This document shows, one piece after another, positions 1 through 8,739 of a stretch of DNA of 64,000 nucleotides; the first letter of the stretch is position 1, and each line of letters opens with the position of its first letter. The notes under the pieces were generated by a model. That model was not told the DNA's origin. It was given only the letters and a program-made list of their open reading frames with translations, and did not search any database. The stretch is from Psychrobacter sp. P2G3 (GTDB taxonomy: Bacteria; Pseudomonadota; Gammaproteobacteria; Pseudomonadales; Moraxellaceae): contig NZ_CP012529.1 of NCBI RefSeq assembly GCF_001593285.1, positions 2,976,001 through 3,040,000 on the forward strand, in the 5' to 3' direction. The position numbers and the translations under genes were made by a program.

Positions 1-1323
1 AAACAATGTATCGACATCTTGCGCCTTTATCCTTATACGATTGATGTACGTCCAACGGTATTTGCAGTGCCGACTCGCGATGAAGGGTTGCCCGAAGATT
101 TGCTACCGCGACTTGATATTTTAACGGACGCTTATCGTGAGCTTATTGCAAAAGATGCGAATAATAAAGTATTGGGCGAGCCTGAAAATTACTATCAGCT
201 CTATAGTCACGAGCAAGTGCTAGAGCTGTCTGAACGTGAGCAAGTCGCAGTGCCTAGTACGGTCGATGAATGGATGATACCGGTTGCCAAGTATTTGGAC
301 TTAAACAAAGTCAAATTTCCGCTGATTGTCGTACAAGAATACGGTTGGAATATTTTTCGTTTAGCGGCCTCTGCACAGCTAGCGTTAGCAGAATATGACC
401 ATGCGCATGTGTTTACGGATACCCAAATCAAGCAAGTAATGCCTGTAGATTGCGAGAATTGTTCGAACGCTGATCACCATGTCACTAAGTGGCGTATTGA
501 CTACCAACAAGCGAGCGAGCCGCAAACCGAGTCTATCGAAGTTGATTATCTAGTTAATGCTTGCGGCTTTCGTACCGGCGTTATCGACGATATGGTCGGT
601 GTCAAAGTCACGCGTATGGTTGAGTTTAAGTCCTCTTATATTACGCACTGGGATGATGCTGGCGGACAGATACCAGAGATTATTATCTATGGTAGTCGCG
701 GTACGCCAGAAGGTATGGCGCAGCTCACCCCCTATCCGGGTGGCTACTTTCAGATTCACGGTATGAGTAAAGCGATTACCTTATTTAGTGATGGTTTAGT
801 CGCCTCTAATAAAGGTAGCGCGCAGCCTAAGCTACCGCAGCAATATGTACATTATATTGAAGATGGTTGGGATAAAGCGCCGCTACAAGCACGTAGCCAG
901 CAAGCGATTGAATATGTGGCTGAGTTTGTACCGACATTTCATAGCGCACGTACGGTCGGTAATGCCTTATATGGTGGGCAGCAAATTCCGGGGCAGGATG
1001 ACACGCTGCGGGTGGCTGATGTAAGTCTGTATTCTAATATACGCTATGCGCGCGCAGAGAATGTCAAAGCATCCTCAACTTTGATTGCTGCTGATCAGAT
1101 TGTTGATGAGCTGACAGAGCTTGGTTTAGTAGATAACGATACAGCTGCAAATCGTAGCCGCTACGCCCATAAATGGTCTTATCTTTTGCACAACGATAGC
1201 TTAGCGATTGACAAGGTTGCGCGTATATTGGCCGAAGAACGTGGGTTTCCACAGGCAATGGCTGGCGTTAATCGTAGTATTTGTGAAGCAACTTCAGCTG
1301 ATTTGTCCGCTGTTAAAATATAG
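1..1323 (+). CDS. FAD-dependent oxidoreductase, 5'-truncated by the window edge
   Basis: The reading frame is open from the first base (K-Q-C-I-D-I-L-R-L-Y...), so the true start and the N-terminal Rossmann/FAD-binding part lie outside the window. The visible 440 residues contain a strand-plus-glycine segment of the type YLVNACGFRTG, which fits the second half of an FAD/NAD(P)-binding oxidoreductase, and a long C-terminal region without membrane segments. Substrate and pathway cannot be told from this fragment. An internal TTG at 19 could in principle start translation but has no ribosome-binding site, and the frame continues upstream, so I treat the gene as partial. It ends just before a bidirectional terminator shared with the convergent LOG-family gene. 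Confidence 0.7.
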   Translation, partial: KQCIDILRLYPYTIDVRPTVFAVPTRDEGLPEDLLPRLDILTDAYRELIAKDANNKVLGEPENYYQLYSHEQVLELSEREQVAVPSTVDEWMIPVAKYLDLNKVKFPLIVVQEYGWNIFRLAASAQLALAEYDHAHVFTDTQIKQVMPVDCENCSNADHHVTKWRIDYQQASEPQTESIEVDYLVNACGFRTGVIDDMVGVKVTRMVEFKSSYITHWDDAGGQIPEIIIYGSRGTPEGMAQLTPYPGGYFQIHGMSKAITLFSDGLVASNKGSAQPKLPQQYVHYIEDGWDKAPLQARSQQAIEYVAEFVPTFHSARTVGNALYGGQQIPGQDDTLRVADVSLYSNIRYARAENVKASSTLIAADQIVDELTELGLVDNDTAANRSRYAHKWSYLLHNDSLAIDKVARILAEERGFPQAMAGVNRSICEATSADLSAVKI

Positions 1324-1357
1324 TATTTATCATTAGCTTGTAACTTTGGGAAAGGCA

Positions 1358-1410
1358 TAAAAAAGGGAGCAGATAACCAGTCTTTGGTCACCTGCTCCCT
1401 TTTATTTTTT
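1358..1410. terminator. Bidirectional rho-independent terminator
   Basis: A 12-bp perfect inverted repeat (AAAAGGGAGCAG at 1361-1372 against CTGCTCCCTTTT at 1392-1403) has A-runs on its left and T-runs on its right, so it can stop transcription from both sides. It lies between the convergent FAD oxidoreductase and LOG-family genes. Confidence 0.85.
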
Positions 1411-1465
1411 ATCATAATCACTGATAGCATCGCTATTAATATTATAGCGTTCTACTCAGTTAGTT

Positions 1466-2158
1466 TTATAGAACTTGGCTCTCGGTTCCTGCCATTTTTT
1501 CTGTATCAACCGCATCGTCTATCGTTACTAATGTCTGTAACAAGTCAATCGCTTCGTTAATGGTATTGCAAACCACCAAACGATCGAGATCCTGCTGCTT
1601 CATAAAACCTTGCTCAGTAGTATATTTTAGGTGGTCAATCATACGATCATAGAAGCCATTGATATTAAGAATGATCATCGGTTTTTCATGTTGATATAGT
1701 TGACGCCATGTGGCGATTTCCATTATCTCTTCCAGCGTTCCAAGTCCGCCCGGTAAAGTGATAAAAGCATCAGCGTACTCTGCCATAACTGTTTTGCGCG
1801 TATGCATCGTGTCAGTCAAATGCAGACGTGTTAGCTGCTCATGAGCGATTTCATGTTTAAGCATAAAGGTCGGAATCACACCGACAGCCTGCGCCCCGCC
1901 TTTTATAACTTCGTCAGCTACTGCACCCATAAGACCGATGCTTGCGCCGCCATAAACCAAGCCCATACCATTGTCTGCCAAAGCACGACCAAGATCGCGT
2001 GCTGCTTGCTCATAGACATCACTATTGCCCAAACGTGAGCCACAATAGACGGCAACCAATGGCATAGCTAACGCTGATTTATCTACTGCTTTTTCAATAT
2101 GAGCAATATCTTGACTGGTTAGTACTTCATAAGTGTCGTTGTTAATTTTCATTTGCAT
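1466..2158 (-). CDS. LOG family protein (TIGR00730 Rossmann fold, cytokinin riboside 5'-monophosphate phosphoribohydrolase-like)
   Basis: The 230-residue protein carries the two family signatures: a GGASIGLMG nucleotide-binding loop near residue 70 and PGGLGTLEE at 136-144, preceded by MHTRK at 118-122. Members of this family hydrolyse nucleoside 5'-monophosphates such as AMP or cytokinin nucleotides to the free base and ribose 5-phosphate; in bacteria the physiological substrate is often unknown. About 30 extra residues precede the conserved core. The start is supported by AAGGG seven bases upstream. It stands alone between a terminator and a 448-bp spacer. Confidence 0.88.
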   Translation of the reverse strand: MQMKINNDTYEVLTSQDIAHIEKAVDKSALAMPLVAVYCGSRLGNSDVYEQAARDLGRALADNGMGLVYGGASIGLMGAVADEVIKGGAQAVGVIPTFMLKHEIAHEQLTRLHLTDTMHTRKTVMAEYADAFITLPGGLGTLEEIMEIATWRQLYQHEKPMIILNINGFYDRMIDHLKYTTEQGFMKQQDLDRLVVCNTINEAIDLLQTLVTIDDAVDTEKMAGTESQVL

Positions 2159-2606
2159 ATAATGCCCTTAACTTTGCGTAAATTCTACGTGGATTATTGT
2201 GTTAAATTATTTTTGCTGATTTATTGATTTAGATCATTATTCTGCTTATGCCTTAGTTCAAATCTCTCTACATTATTTCGTTATGTTCAGAGCGTTGCTA
2301 GCGGTATATTGATTACGCATAATAAACATAAATGAAGTTCACGTCTATTTTCAGTTTTCTGGATATATATTTGATAAAAAATAACTCTGGCCAACAATGA
2401 GACTATTAAGTATCTTTTGTTTCATTCCTATTCGTCAGTATTTATCTTAACATAAGCCATGCTACCTAATAGTAGCAACGATTTATGACTATGACGCAAT
2501 TGCCAAATTTTTTGTAAGTACTGATGAGTAAACTCACGCTAATAGCGTACTGTTTATCAGTAATTACTACTGACTAATAAAATAACAAGTTCATTAAGGT
2601 ATAACG
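2159..2606. other. Intergenic spacer between divergent LOG gene and hydrolase
   Basis: This AT-rich 448-bp spacer must hold the promoters of both divergent genes. I see an FNR-like half-perfect site at 2224-2237 (one mismatch) but no convincing ORF or structured RNA. Confidence 0.5.
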
Positions 2607-3572
2607 ATGCTCAACAACCAAGTACCATTCTCTTCAAATCAACAAGACAGTACTACTGCTATTCATGTTGATACTGCAACGAACGATCAGCCCAATACTA
2701 ATATTGATACTTATTCACTGACCATAATGACTGATCGTAATCGAGCGCTAGCAGCCACTGTTTATCGTCCTAAACAAGCATTAAAAACAGCGGTCATGAT
2801 AGCGCCAGCTACTGGTATTAAACGCCAGTTTTACCATAATTTCGCTAACTTTTTAGCAGAGCATGGCTTTGGGGTACTGACCTTTGATAATGAAGGTATC
2901 GGCGAATCGCTTACAACCGATTTGGCTAAGTGCGATGCATCTCTTATCAGTTGGGGACGTCACGATATGCCAGCCGTACTTGATGCCCTGCAAGATGAGT
3001 TTACCGATGCTACTCATCACTTAATTGGTCACAGCGCGGGCGGTCAGCTAATGGGTTTAATGCCAAACTATAAGGCTATCGCGTCCGTATTCAACGTTGC
3101 TTGTTCATCAGGCCGTATCAAAAACATGGATATGCCTTATAAACTTAAGGCAATGGGCTTTATGGATGCCTTTATTCCACTCACTAACTTGACGTTAGGC
3201 TACACCCCATCAGATAAAATCGGCATGGGCGAACCGCTACCGCGCGGCGTAGCTAGGCAGTGGCGCGAGTGGTGTAATGGCGCAGGTTATATCAAGACAG
3301 CCTTTGGCAAAAGCGTACACACCCATTTTTATGATGAGCTGAGCATGCCTGCATTATGGCTCGGCTTTAGCGATGATGAAATTGCCAATAGTAAAAATAT
3401 GGATGACATGATTCGCGTATTTACCAAAATGCCAGTCGAAAAACGCTTCTTTGATCCGAAAGACTTGGGGCTAAGCAGTATCGGACACATGCGCTATTTT
3501 AGTAGTCGCACCAATGCTAAAGCCCCTGAGTTATGGCAGATGGCAGTTGATTGGCTAAATAAACAACAATAA
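2607..3572 (+). CDS. Alpha/beta hydrolase
   Basis: The 321-residue protein has an alpha/beta-hydrolase core: a nucleophile elbow GHSAGG with Ser143, a candidate acid in WLGFSDDE near residue 258, and a candidate base in SSIGHMRYF near residue 291. The first 35 residues are polar and poorly ordered, with no signal peptide, so it is probably cytoplasmic. The FDNEGIGES segment in place of the usual 'D.RG.G.S' and the overall size are like serine hydrolases annotated as serine aminopeptidase S33/alpha-beta hydrolases. Substrate unknown. The start ATG has AAGG at a good distance. Monocistronic; convergent with the downstream exonuclease gene. Confidence 0.85.
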   Translation: MLNNQVPFSSNQQDSTTAIHVDTATNDQPNTNIDTYSLTIMTDRNRALAATVYRPKQALKTAVMIAPATGIKRQFYHNFANFLAEHGFGVLTFDNEGIGESLTTDLAKCDASLISWGRHDMPAVLDALQDEFTDATHHLIGHSAGGQLMGLMPNYKAIASVFNVACSSGRIKNMDMPYKLKAMGFMDAFIPLTNLTLGYTPSDKIGMGEPLPRGVARQWREWCNGAGYIKTAFGKSVHTHFYDELSMPALWLGFSDDEIANSKNMDDMIRVFTKMPVEKRFFDPKDLGLSSIGHMRYFSSRTNAKAPELWQMAVDWLNKQQ

Positions 3573-3619
3573 ATAATCTCAGTCTTTTTTTTAAATCCAT
3601 TAAGCTCAAGCAAGTCTAT

Positions 3620-4306
3620 TTAGTCTTTTGGATTTTTTACGGCTTCTGCCTTGACCCGCTTAGTCAAAGCAGAATAAAGCGACGGCTGCATATTATGAAT
3701 ATTACCCAGCATCCATTTCACATAGTTGATTGGCACGTCTTTAATCAGCTTGCCTTTATGTTTCCCAAACGGCATCTTACTCACAGGATTGGCTTTATTG
3801 GAAATAGCATGAGCCGCGGCAAAGTCAGTCGGCGCAATTTCTAAGCGCTCGCAGCAGGCTTGATAGAGCAAATAACACATGCGTGCATCACCTAGCGCAT
3901 CATGAGCCGCGACCGTCATCCTGCCTGCCTCAGATTGTCCCAATAACTGCTCGATACATTTGGACTGTCCATAAAAACGCCATTCTGGAAAAGCCACGCG
4001 CGCTAGCCGCACGGTACATATAAGCTTGGCAGATGGGCTGCCAATTACTCGCCAATCAAAACGTACATTATGACCAATCAGGTACGTTGGTAACTCGAAC
4101 TCTTCCAAATCAAAACGCTCAAGCCCAGCCACATCATCATCAGTAATGCCATGAACTTTAATCACGATTGGTGATATAGGACGACCGCTATTAAAATATT
4201 TCATCCACTCAAATCCAGTCATCACATTAATGGTCGCAACTTGGATAGGTCGTGGATCTCGACCTTGATCGGTTTCAGTATCGATAATAAGTGCAGTGTC
4301 AGTCAT
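3620..4306 (-). CDS. 3'-5' exonuclease, ExoX-like, with C-terminal DUF3820 domain
   Basis: The N-terminal part is a DEDDh exonuclease: Asp9 and Glu11 in LIIDTETD, Asp84 in the GHNVRFDW block, and His135 with Asp140 in AAHDALGDARM. The C-terminal 50 residues (MPFGKHKGKLIKDVP followed by YVKWML) match the small DUF3820 module also found behind this nuclease type. E. coli ExoX (about 220 residues) is the closest well-known protein by size and layout; it degrades DNA 3'-5' in mismatch repair and recombination. The function here is inferred from motifs. The upstream ribosome-binding site is weak. Confidence 0.8.
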   Translation of the reverse strand: MTDTALIIDTETDQGRDPRPIQVATINVMTGFEWMKYFNSGRPISPIVIKVHGITDDDVAGLERFDLEEFELPTYLIGHNVRFDWRVIGSPSAKLICTVRLARVAFPEWRFYGQSKCIEQLLGQSEAGRMTVAAHDALGDARMCYLLYQACCERLEIAPTDFAAAHAISNKANPVSKMPFGKHKGKLIKDVPINYVKWMLGNIHNMQPSLYSALTKRVKAEAVKNPKD

Positions 4307-4527
4307 AGAGATTTGGCCATATATAGCAGCATTTATTTTTACATGGTATTTTATCTACGTGATGTTTTACGCAGAATTTTAAAGGAAAAGAAACGTTATG
4401 TTTATGGGGCTAAAAACCAAATATAACAGCTAGGTATAACAATGCGATACAAACGTTATAGAGCGAGACTCTTATAATATCAATTGAAATGAATGCAAAA
4501 ACTTAATATAAAACCCAAGAGATGTCG

Positions 4528-5118
4528 ATGCCAGCGAATCTAAATCAACAGCCACCCAAGCCAACGTTTTTGCGCCGTGCATTAAGCGTATTAATTAGAG
4601 CTGCTGTTTTATTGGTGCTATTGTTTGTATTAGACAAACTACTACCGAGCATCAGCCAACAAACACAGTCGTTTGTAGTAGCGAAATGGCAACAACTTAG
4701 CTTATTACAACAAGAACTGCCCACAGAAAACAGCCTACCCAGTCCGCTACCAGAACAGCATCTAACTGATACATGGGGCGCTGCACGTAGCCAAGGCCGT
4801 ACGCATGAAGGTATTGATATTTTTGCAGCGCGAGGCACGCCGATACAGGCAACGACGCAAGGTATCGTCAGAAAAGTTGGTGAAAATAATTTAGGTGGGA
4901 AAGTAATCGTCATCGTAGGTCCTGGCGGCGCAGGACATTATTATGCGCATTTAGAAGATTATGCCGACATCTCACCTAATGACTGGGTTGATGCTGGCGA
5001 TATCATTGGCTATGTCGGCGACAGTGGCAATGCAAAAAGCACACCGCCACATGTGCATTACGGTATTTATATCAATGGTAGCGCAGTTAACCCCTACCCA
5101 TTTTTGCAAAAAGATTAG
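4528..5118 (+). CDS. M23 family metallopeptidase (LytM-type endopeptidase), membrane-anchored
   Basis: One membrane segment at about residues 19-40 is followed by a LytM/peptidase M23 domain. The zinc ligands are visible: His93 and Asp97 in THEGIDIF, and HVH at 175-177. A further conserved His141 sits in YYAHLED. Such enzymes cleave peptidoglycan cross-bridges in the periplasm, or regulate amidases if catalytically degenerate; here all ligands are present, so activity is expected. I chose the second of two nearby ATGs (4528 rather than 4522) because AAGAG sits six bases before it but directly abuts the first. Convergent with phoR. Confidence 0.85.
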   Translation: MPANLNQQPPKPTFLRRALSVLIRAAVLLVLLFVLDKLLPSISQQTQSFVVAKWQQLSLLQQELPTENSLPSPLPEQHLTDTWGAARSQGRTHEGIDIFAARGTPIQATTQGIVRKVGENNLGGKVIVIVGPGGAGHYYAHLEDYADISPNDWVDAGDIIGYVGDSGNAKSTPPHVHYGIYINGSAVNPYPFLQKD

Positions 5119-5186
5119 CGCGCATAGGTGTGTAAAACTGGCCAATACTAACGGCTGCTTACACATGGTAGAGATCGACTGTAGTA

Positions 5187-6296
5187 TCAGTCCGTAGGCG
5201 CTGACCGAACATGGGCAGCTGGGAATACTGCACTAAAAGTCGAGCCTTTGCCTTCCATCGACTCAATTTGCAAGTTGGCATCATATTGATACAAGACGTG
5301 TTTCACAATCGCTAGTCCCAACCCGGTCCCGCCTGTGGCACGACTGCGACCACTATCAATGCGATAGAAGCGCTCCGTCAAGCGCGTAATATGCTGCGGC
5401 GCTATACCAATGCCATTATCTTCGACGGCGAAGCGGCAGCCGTCTGAGGTTCTAGTCCAGCTAATGGCTATATTGCCACCTTTTGGCGTGTACTTAATGG
5501 CGTTAATCACCAAGTTAGATAAGGCACTATTTAAGTACATCTCTGACCCATACAATCCATCATAGGTGTCTATCTGCAGGTGAATGCTATGATTATATTC
5601 TTGGTTATAGGCCTGCGCGTCATCATAGATATGAGTCAGTAGCTTGGTCATATCGATATAATTCAGCTCATGGGTTTCTTCGATTTCGATTCGAGAGAGC
5701 AGCAATAAGTCATTAACAATTCTATTCATCCGTGCAGTCTGCTGGGTCATCAGCTCAAAACCGCGCCGCCACTGCGATGGCATGTCGGGCTGATCTGAAA
5801 AGTTTTCGAGATAGCCCATGAGCACTGTTAGTGGTGTTCTGAGCTCATGCGAGACATTTGCCACAAAATCGCGGCGCATCTCCTCTAAATGATGCAAGCG
5901 AGTCACATCATAAATAATCAATAACTTCTCGTCACCAAAAGGCGTGAGCTCACATTTCAAATAACGCTTAGGGTCTCGCCATGACGCCATATGAACCCCA
6001 TCGTTAGGTGTCGTCATCGTCTGATAGTACTGACGAAATTCAGGTACGGTAATGAAGTCAAAAATGCTCTTGCCCTGATCGGCTGCTTGCAATAATAGCA
6101 AATCCTCTGCGGCCTGATTCCACCACTCCAGACTATCATCATCATTCAGCAAAATTACTGCATCTTGTAGTGCCCGTAGTGAGCTTCTGATTTTCTTAAG
6201 TTGACCCAGCACTTCTTGCTGAGCAACTTGCTCTTGCTTTCCCTTTTCTTGCTTACTTTGTTGCTCGTTTTCCGTAGGCGTTATCATATAATTCAT
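5187..6296 (-). CDS. phoR: Phosphate regulon sensor histidine kinase PhoR, lacking membrane segments
   Basis: The order is a charged Gln/Glu-rich N-terminus (1-28), a PAS domain (about 40-135), HisKA with the phospho-acceptor His150 in ANVSHELRTP, and a HATPase domain with N, G1 (DNGIGIAP) and G2 (GGTGLGLAIV) boxes. It lies 53 bp downstream of phoB, so it is the cognate kinase that senses phosphate supply through the Pst system. Classical PhoR proteins (about 430 residues) begin with two membrane helices; none is present here and an in-frame TAG lies 16 bases upstream of the start, so this kinase appears cytosolic. AAGGA lies only two bases before this ATG, so translation may begin at Met4 (6287) instead. 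Confidence 0.88.
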   Translation of the reverse strand: MNYMITPTENEQQSKQEKGKQEQVAQQEVLGQLKKIRSSLRALQDAVILLNDDDSLEWWNQAAEDLLLLQAADQGKSIFDFITVPEFRQYYQTMTTPNDGVHMASWRDPKRYLKCELTPFGDEKLLIIYDVTRLHHLEEMRRDFVANVSHELRTPLTVLMGYLENFSDQPDMPSQWRRGFELMTQQTARMNRIVNDLLLLSRIEIEETHELNYIDMTKLLTHIYDDAQAYNQEYNHSIHLQIDTYDGLYGSEMYLNSALSNLVINAIKYTPKGGNIAISWTRTSDGCRFAVEDNGIGIAPQHITRLTERFYRIDSGRSRATGGTGLGLAIVKHVLYQYDANLQIESMEGKGSTFSAVFPAAHVRSAPTD

Positions 6297-6349
6297 TATC
6301 CTTACGACTATCTACTGCGTTATGATTCACGTACCGTTTTTTAAAATGG

Positions 6350-7054
6350 TTATACTTTTTCAATGAGACTAGAGAACCGATAACCCGTACCACGAACGGT
6401 TTGAATTAAAGTATCGCAGTCGTGGGGCTTCAATAATTTACGTAAACGCCTGATGTGTACATCAATGGTCCGATCTTCAATATAGACATTACCGCCCCAA
6501 ACCTGATCTAGCAATTGTGTCCGCGTATAAGCACGCTCTGGATGGCTCATAAAAAACGCCAACAGCCTATATTCTGTTGGACCGATATCAACGATCTTAT
6601 CATTAGCTGTAACGCGTTGGCCTTTGGGGTCTAGGCTCAGTTTACCTATTTCGATAGGCTTATCAGCACTCAGCGCACTACTACGACGCAATACCGCTTT
6701 AATTCTTGAGATTAATTCACGTGTTGAAAAGGGCTTGGTCATATAGTCATCAGCACCAGCATCAAGGCCATGAACCTTACTATCCTCTTCACTTTTGGCC
6801 GTCAACATAATGACCGGTATCTCAGCGAGCAATTCATCACTTTTGAGCATGCGACAAAAATCAATGCCGCTTTTATCTCCGGGTAACATCCAGTCTAATA
6901 AGATCAGCGCAGGACGATGATCCACCACTTGTTGATGCGCTTCTGAGACATCAGCTGCCTGCAAACTATCAAATCCGGCCATCTCCAATGTCATCACAAC
7001 CATCTCACGAATCGCTGGTTCATCTTCGACAATCAAAATCTGCTCATTATACAT
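6350..7054 (-). CDS. phoB: Phosphate regulon response regulator PhoB
   Basis: A 234-residue OmpR/PhoB-type regulator. The receiver domain has phospho-acceptor Asp54 in ILLDWMLPG, acidic residues Glu10-Asp11, Thr at MLTAKS and Lys in DDYMTKPFS. The C-terminal winged helix has the typical RRLRKLLKP and GTGYRF motifs. PhoB binds Pho boxes and switches on phosphate-starvation genes. It is the first gene of a phoB-phoR operon; the Pho box at 7164-7181 indicates autoregulation. AAGG seven bases upstream supports the start. Confidence 0.97.
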   Translation of the reverse strand: MYNEQILIVEDEPAIREMVVMTLEMAGFDSLQAADVSEAHQQVVDHRPALILLDWMLPGDKSGIDFCRMLKSDELLAEIPVIMLTAKSEEDSKVHGLDAGADDYMTKPFSTRELISRIKAVLRRSSALSADKPIEIGKLSLDPKGQRVTANDKIVDIGPTEYRLLAFFMSHPERAYTRTQLLDQVWGGNVYIEDRTIDVHIRRLRKLLKPHDCDTLIQTVRGTGYRFSSLIEKV

Positions 7055-7163
7055 ACGACAACCTTATTATTAAGCATTGGTAAAAGCTATATGGTACGGA
7101 AAATTCAGGGTGCAAAAAAGGCGATAAACATTCACTAATGTCTGCTTATTAAACGGATTAATT

Positions 7164-7181
7164 ATGACAGTTTAATGACAA
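7164..7181 (-). promoter_or_regulatory. Pho box upstream of phoB
   Basis: Read on the minus strand the site is TTGTCAT-TAAA-CTGTCAT: two direct 7-mers matching the CTGTCAT consensus (one mismatch in the first) with the canonical 4-bp AT-rich linker. A TTTAAT that could be the -10 element follows about ten bases downstream, as expected where PhoB replaces -35 recognition. It lies about 110 bp ahead of the phoB start codon. Confidence 0.9.
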
Positions 7182-7207
7182 TTAGAATCTAAACCATTTT
7201 TGGTGAT

Positions 7208-7663
7208 TCACATCACCTCTAATAAAAAGTTCAGCGGCCCATCATTGATACTTTCAACCTGCATATCAGCAGCAAACTGACCAGTTGCAACATCAAGGTG
7301 TTGGGTCTTAGCATAAGCGACTAATTGCTCAAACAGTACTTGTGCTGCATCAGGCGCCATCGCGCCGCCAAAATCAGGGCGACGGCCTTTGTCTGTCTTC
7401 GCCATCAAAGTAAACTGCGGTACCAACAACAACCCGCCCCCTACCTGCTGCACGTTTAAATCTAGCTTGCCATACTTAGCTGGATCATAATGATTATCAA
7501 AAATACGATAAGTCAGGATTTTATCGATCATCCGCTTTGCATTCTGCAAGTTATCGTCATGCCCTAAGCCAATATATGCCAGTATTCCGTGCTCAATTGA
7601 GCCTATACAACATTCATCAACTGTAACACTAGCACGATTTACCCGCTGAATAAGTGCTTTCAT
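7208..7663 (-). CDS. dtd: D-aminoacyl-tRNA deacylase
   Basis: The 151-residue protein matches Dtd along its whole length: MKALIQRVNRASVTV at the start, VPQFTLMAKTDKGRRP in the middle (SQFTL block) and NDGPLNFLLE at the end. Dtd is a homodimer that hydrolyses D-amino acids (and glycine from tRNA-Ala) off mischarged tRNAs. The Gly-cisPro motif is kept, but the residue after GP-hydrophobic, usually Thr (GPVT), is Asn here. The start has a strong AAGGAGG. It is transcribed toward, but not in an operon with, phoB. Confidence 0.95.
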   Translation of the reverse strand: MKALIQRVNRASVTVDECCIGSIEHGILAYIGLGHDDNLQNAKRMIDKILTYRIFDNHYDPAKYGKLDLNVQQVGGGLLLVPQFTLMAKTDKGRRPDFGGAMAPDAAQVLFEQLVAYAKTQHLDVATGQFAADMQVESINDGPLNFLLEVM

Positions 7664-7784
7664 AGATTACCTCCTTAAACAATTATGGTCATACGATTGA
7701 GTGCTGACCATGATAAAATACAAACACTTCTTATTATTTTCCAGCTCTATCTTCTCATCTTAATTATTATTCTGGTAACCCGTT

Positions 7785-8624
7785 ATGACTTTATTTACCA
7801 CTATCCAGCAGTTTGTACCGCAGCAAAAGATCAGCAAAGTGGCCGGACGTTTAGCCGCCAGTCGTCATCCTATAGTTAAACGCGCCTTTATTCGTAGCTT
7901 TGCCAAAGCTTATAACGTAAAGCTGGATGAATATGAACGACAGAGCCTCAACGCTTACGAAAGCTTTAATGACTTTTTTACTCGTGAACTCAAAGATGAT
8001 GCTCGTGCTGTTGATACTACCATTCATGGCATCGCAAGCCCTGCTGATGGCATAATTTCCCAGCTCGGTCAGATAGAAGACCACAAAATGTTACAGGCTA
8101 AGGGTCGATACTACGACATCGGACAGCTACTTGCTGATAGTGAGGATGGCAGCTATTTCGCTGATGGTAGCTTTGCCACTGTCTATCTAGCTCCTAGCAA
8201 CTATCACCGCGTACACATGCCATTTGCGGGCACTTTGACTAAAACTCGCTATGTGCCTGGCACACTGTTTTCAGTCAATACTACCACTGCCGCCAATATT
8301 CCTGACTTGTTTGCACGCAATGAGCGCTTGGTTTGTATGTTCGATACGGCATACGGTAAAGCAGCAGTTGTAATGGTTGGAGCGATGATTGTCGCCGGTA
8401 TCGAGACCGTAGCGACAGGCAAAATTACGCGTACTGATGATATTCAAGAAGCTGATCATGACATGAAACTTGAAAAAGGCGATGAACTTGGCCGTTTTTA
8501 TTTAGGTTCAACCGCTATTGTCATATTGCCCAAAGCTGCAAAAGCTGACTGGCAAGATAACATGATGGCTAATAGTTTGGTACAAATGGGTCAGCTGTTA
8601 GGTATGGCCAATACTGACAAATAA
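7785..8624 (+). CDS. psd: Phosphatidylserine decarboxylase proenzyme
   Basis: The 279-residue proenzyme contains the LGST self-cleavage site; cleavage between Gly and Ser242 creates the pyruvoyl prosthetic group at the new alpha-subunit N-terminus. FFTRELK near residue 65, SPADG near 86 and YHRVHMP near 142 are the other family blocks. The enzyme makes phosphatidylethanolamine from phosphatidylserine at the inner membrane. GGTAA upstream of the ATG is an adequate ribosome-binding site. It ends at a strong terminator shared with the convergent DUF1287 gene. Confidence 0.96.
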   Translation: MTLFTTIQQFVPQQKISKVAGRLAASRHPIVKRAFIRSFAKAYNVKLDEYERQSLNAYESFNDFFTRELKDDARAVDTTIHGIASPADGIISQLGQIEDHKMLQAKGRYYDIGQLLADSEDGSYFADGSFATVYLAPSNYHRVHMPFAGTLTKTRYVPGTLFSVNTTTAANIPDLFARNERLVCMFDTAYGKAAVVMVGAMIVAGIETVATGKITRTDDIQEADHDMKLEKGDELGRFYLGSTAIVILPKAAKADWQDNMMANSLVQMGQLLGMANTDK

Positions 8625-8629
8625 AATAC

Positions 8630-8687
8630 CACTAAAAAACCCAGTCAGTAGCAAGTATTTATTGCTATTGACTGGGTTTTATTTTTC
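8630..8687. terminator. Bidirectional terminator between psd and the DUF1287 gene
   Basis: AAAACCCAGTCA and TGACTGGGTTTT form a perfect 12-bp stem extended by a TAGCAA/TTGCTA arm, flanked by A-runs and T-runs on the two sides. Confidence 0.85.
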
Positions 8688-8739
8688 TTATAGATTTACT
8701 GTGCTTTCCGAGAACGTCATACTAAAGTTATCGTCTACG

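Noticed and set aside
2224..2237. FNR-like box TTGAT-TTAG-ATCAT before the LOG gene
   Set aside because: One mismatch in an AT-rich spacer; expected by chance more easily than the perfect fadB site.
4241..4426. 61-codon plus-strand frame overlapping the start of the ExoX-like gene
   Set aside because: Mostly antisense to the exonuclease gene and lacking a ribosome-binding site.
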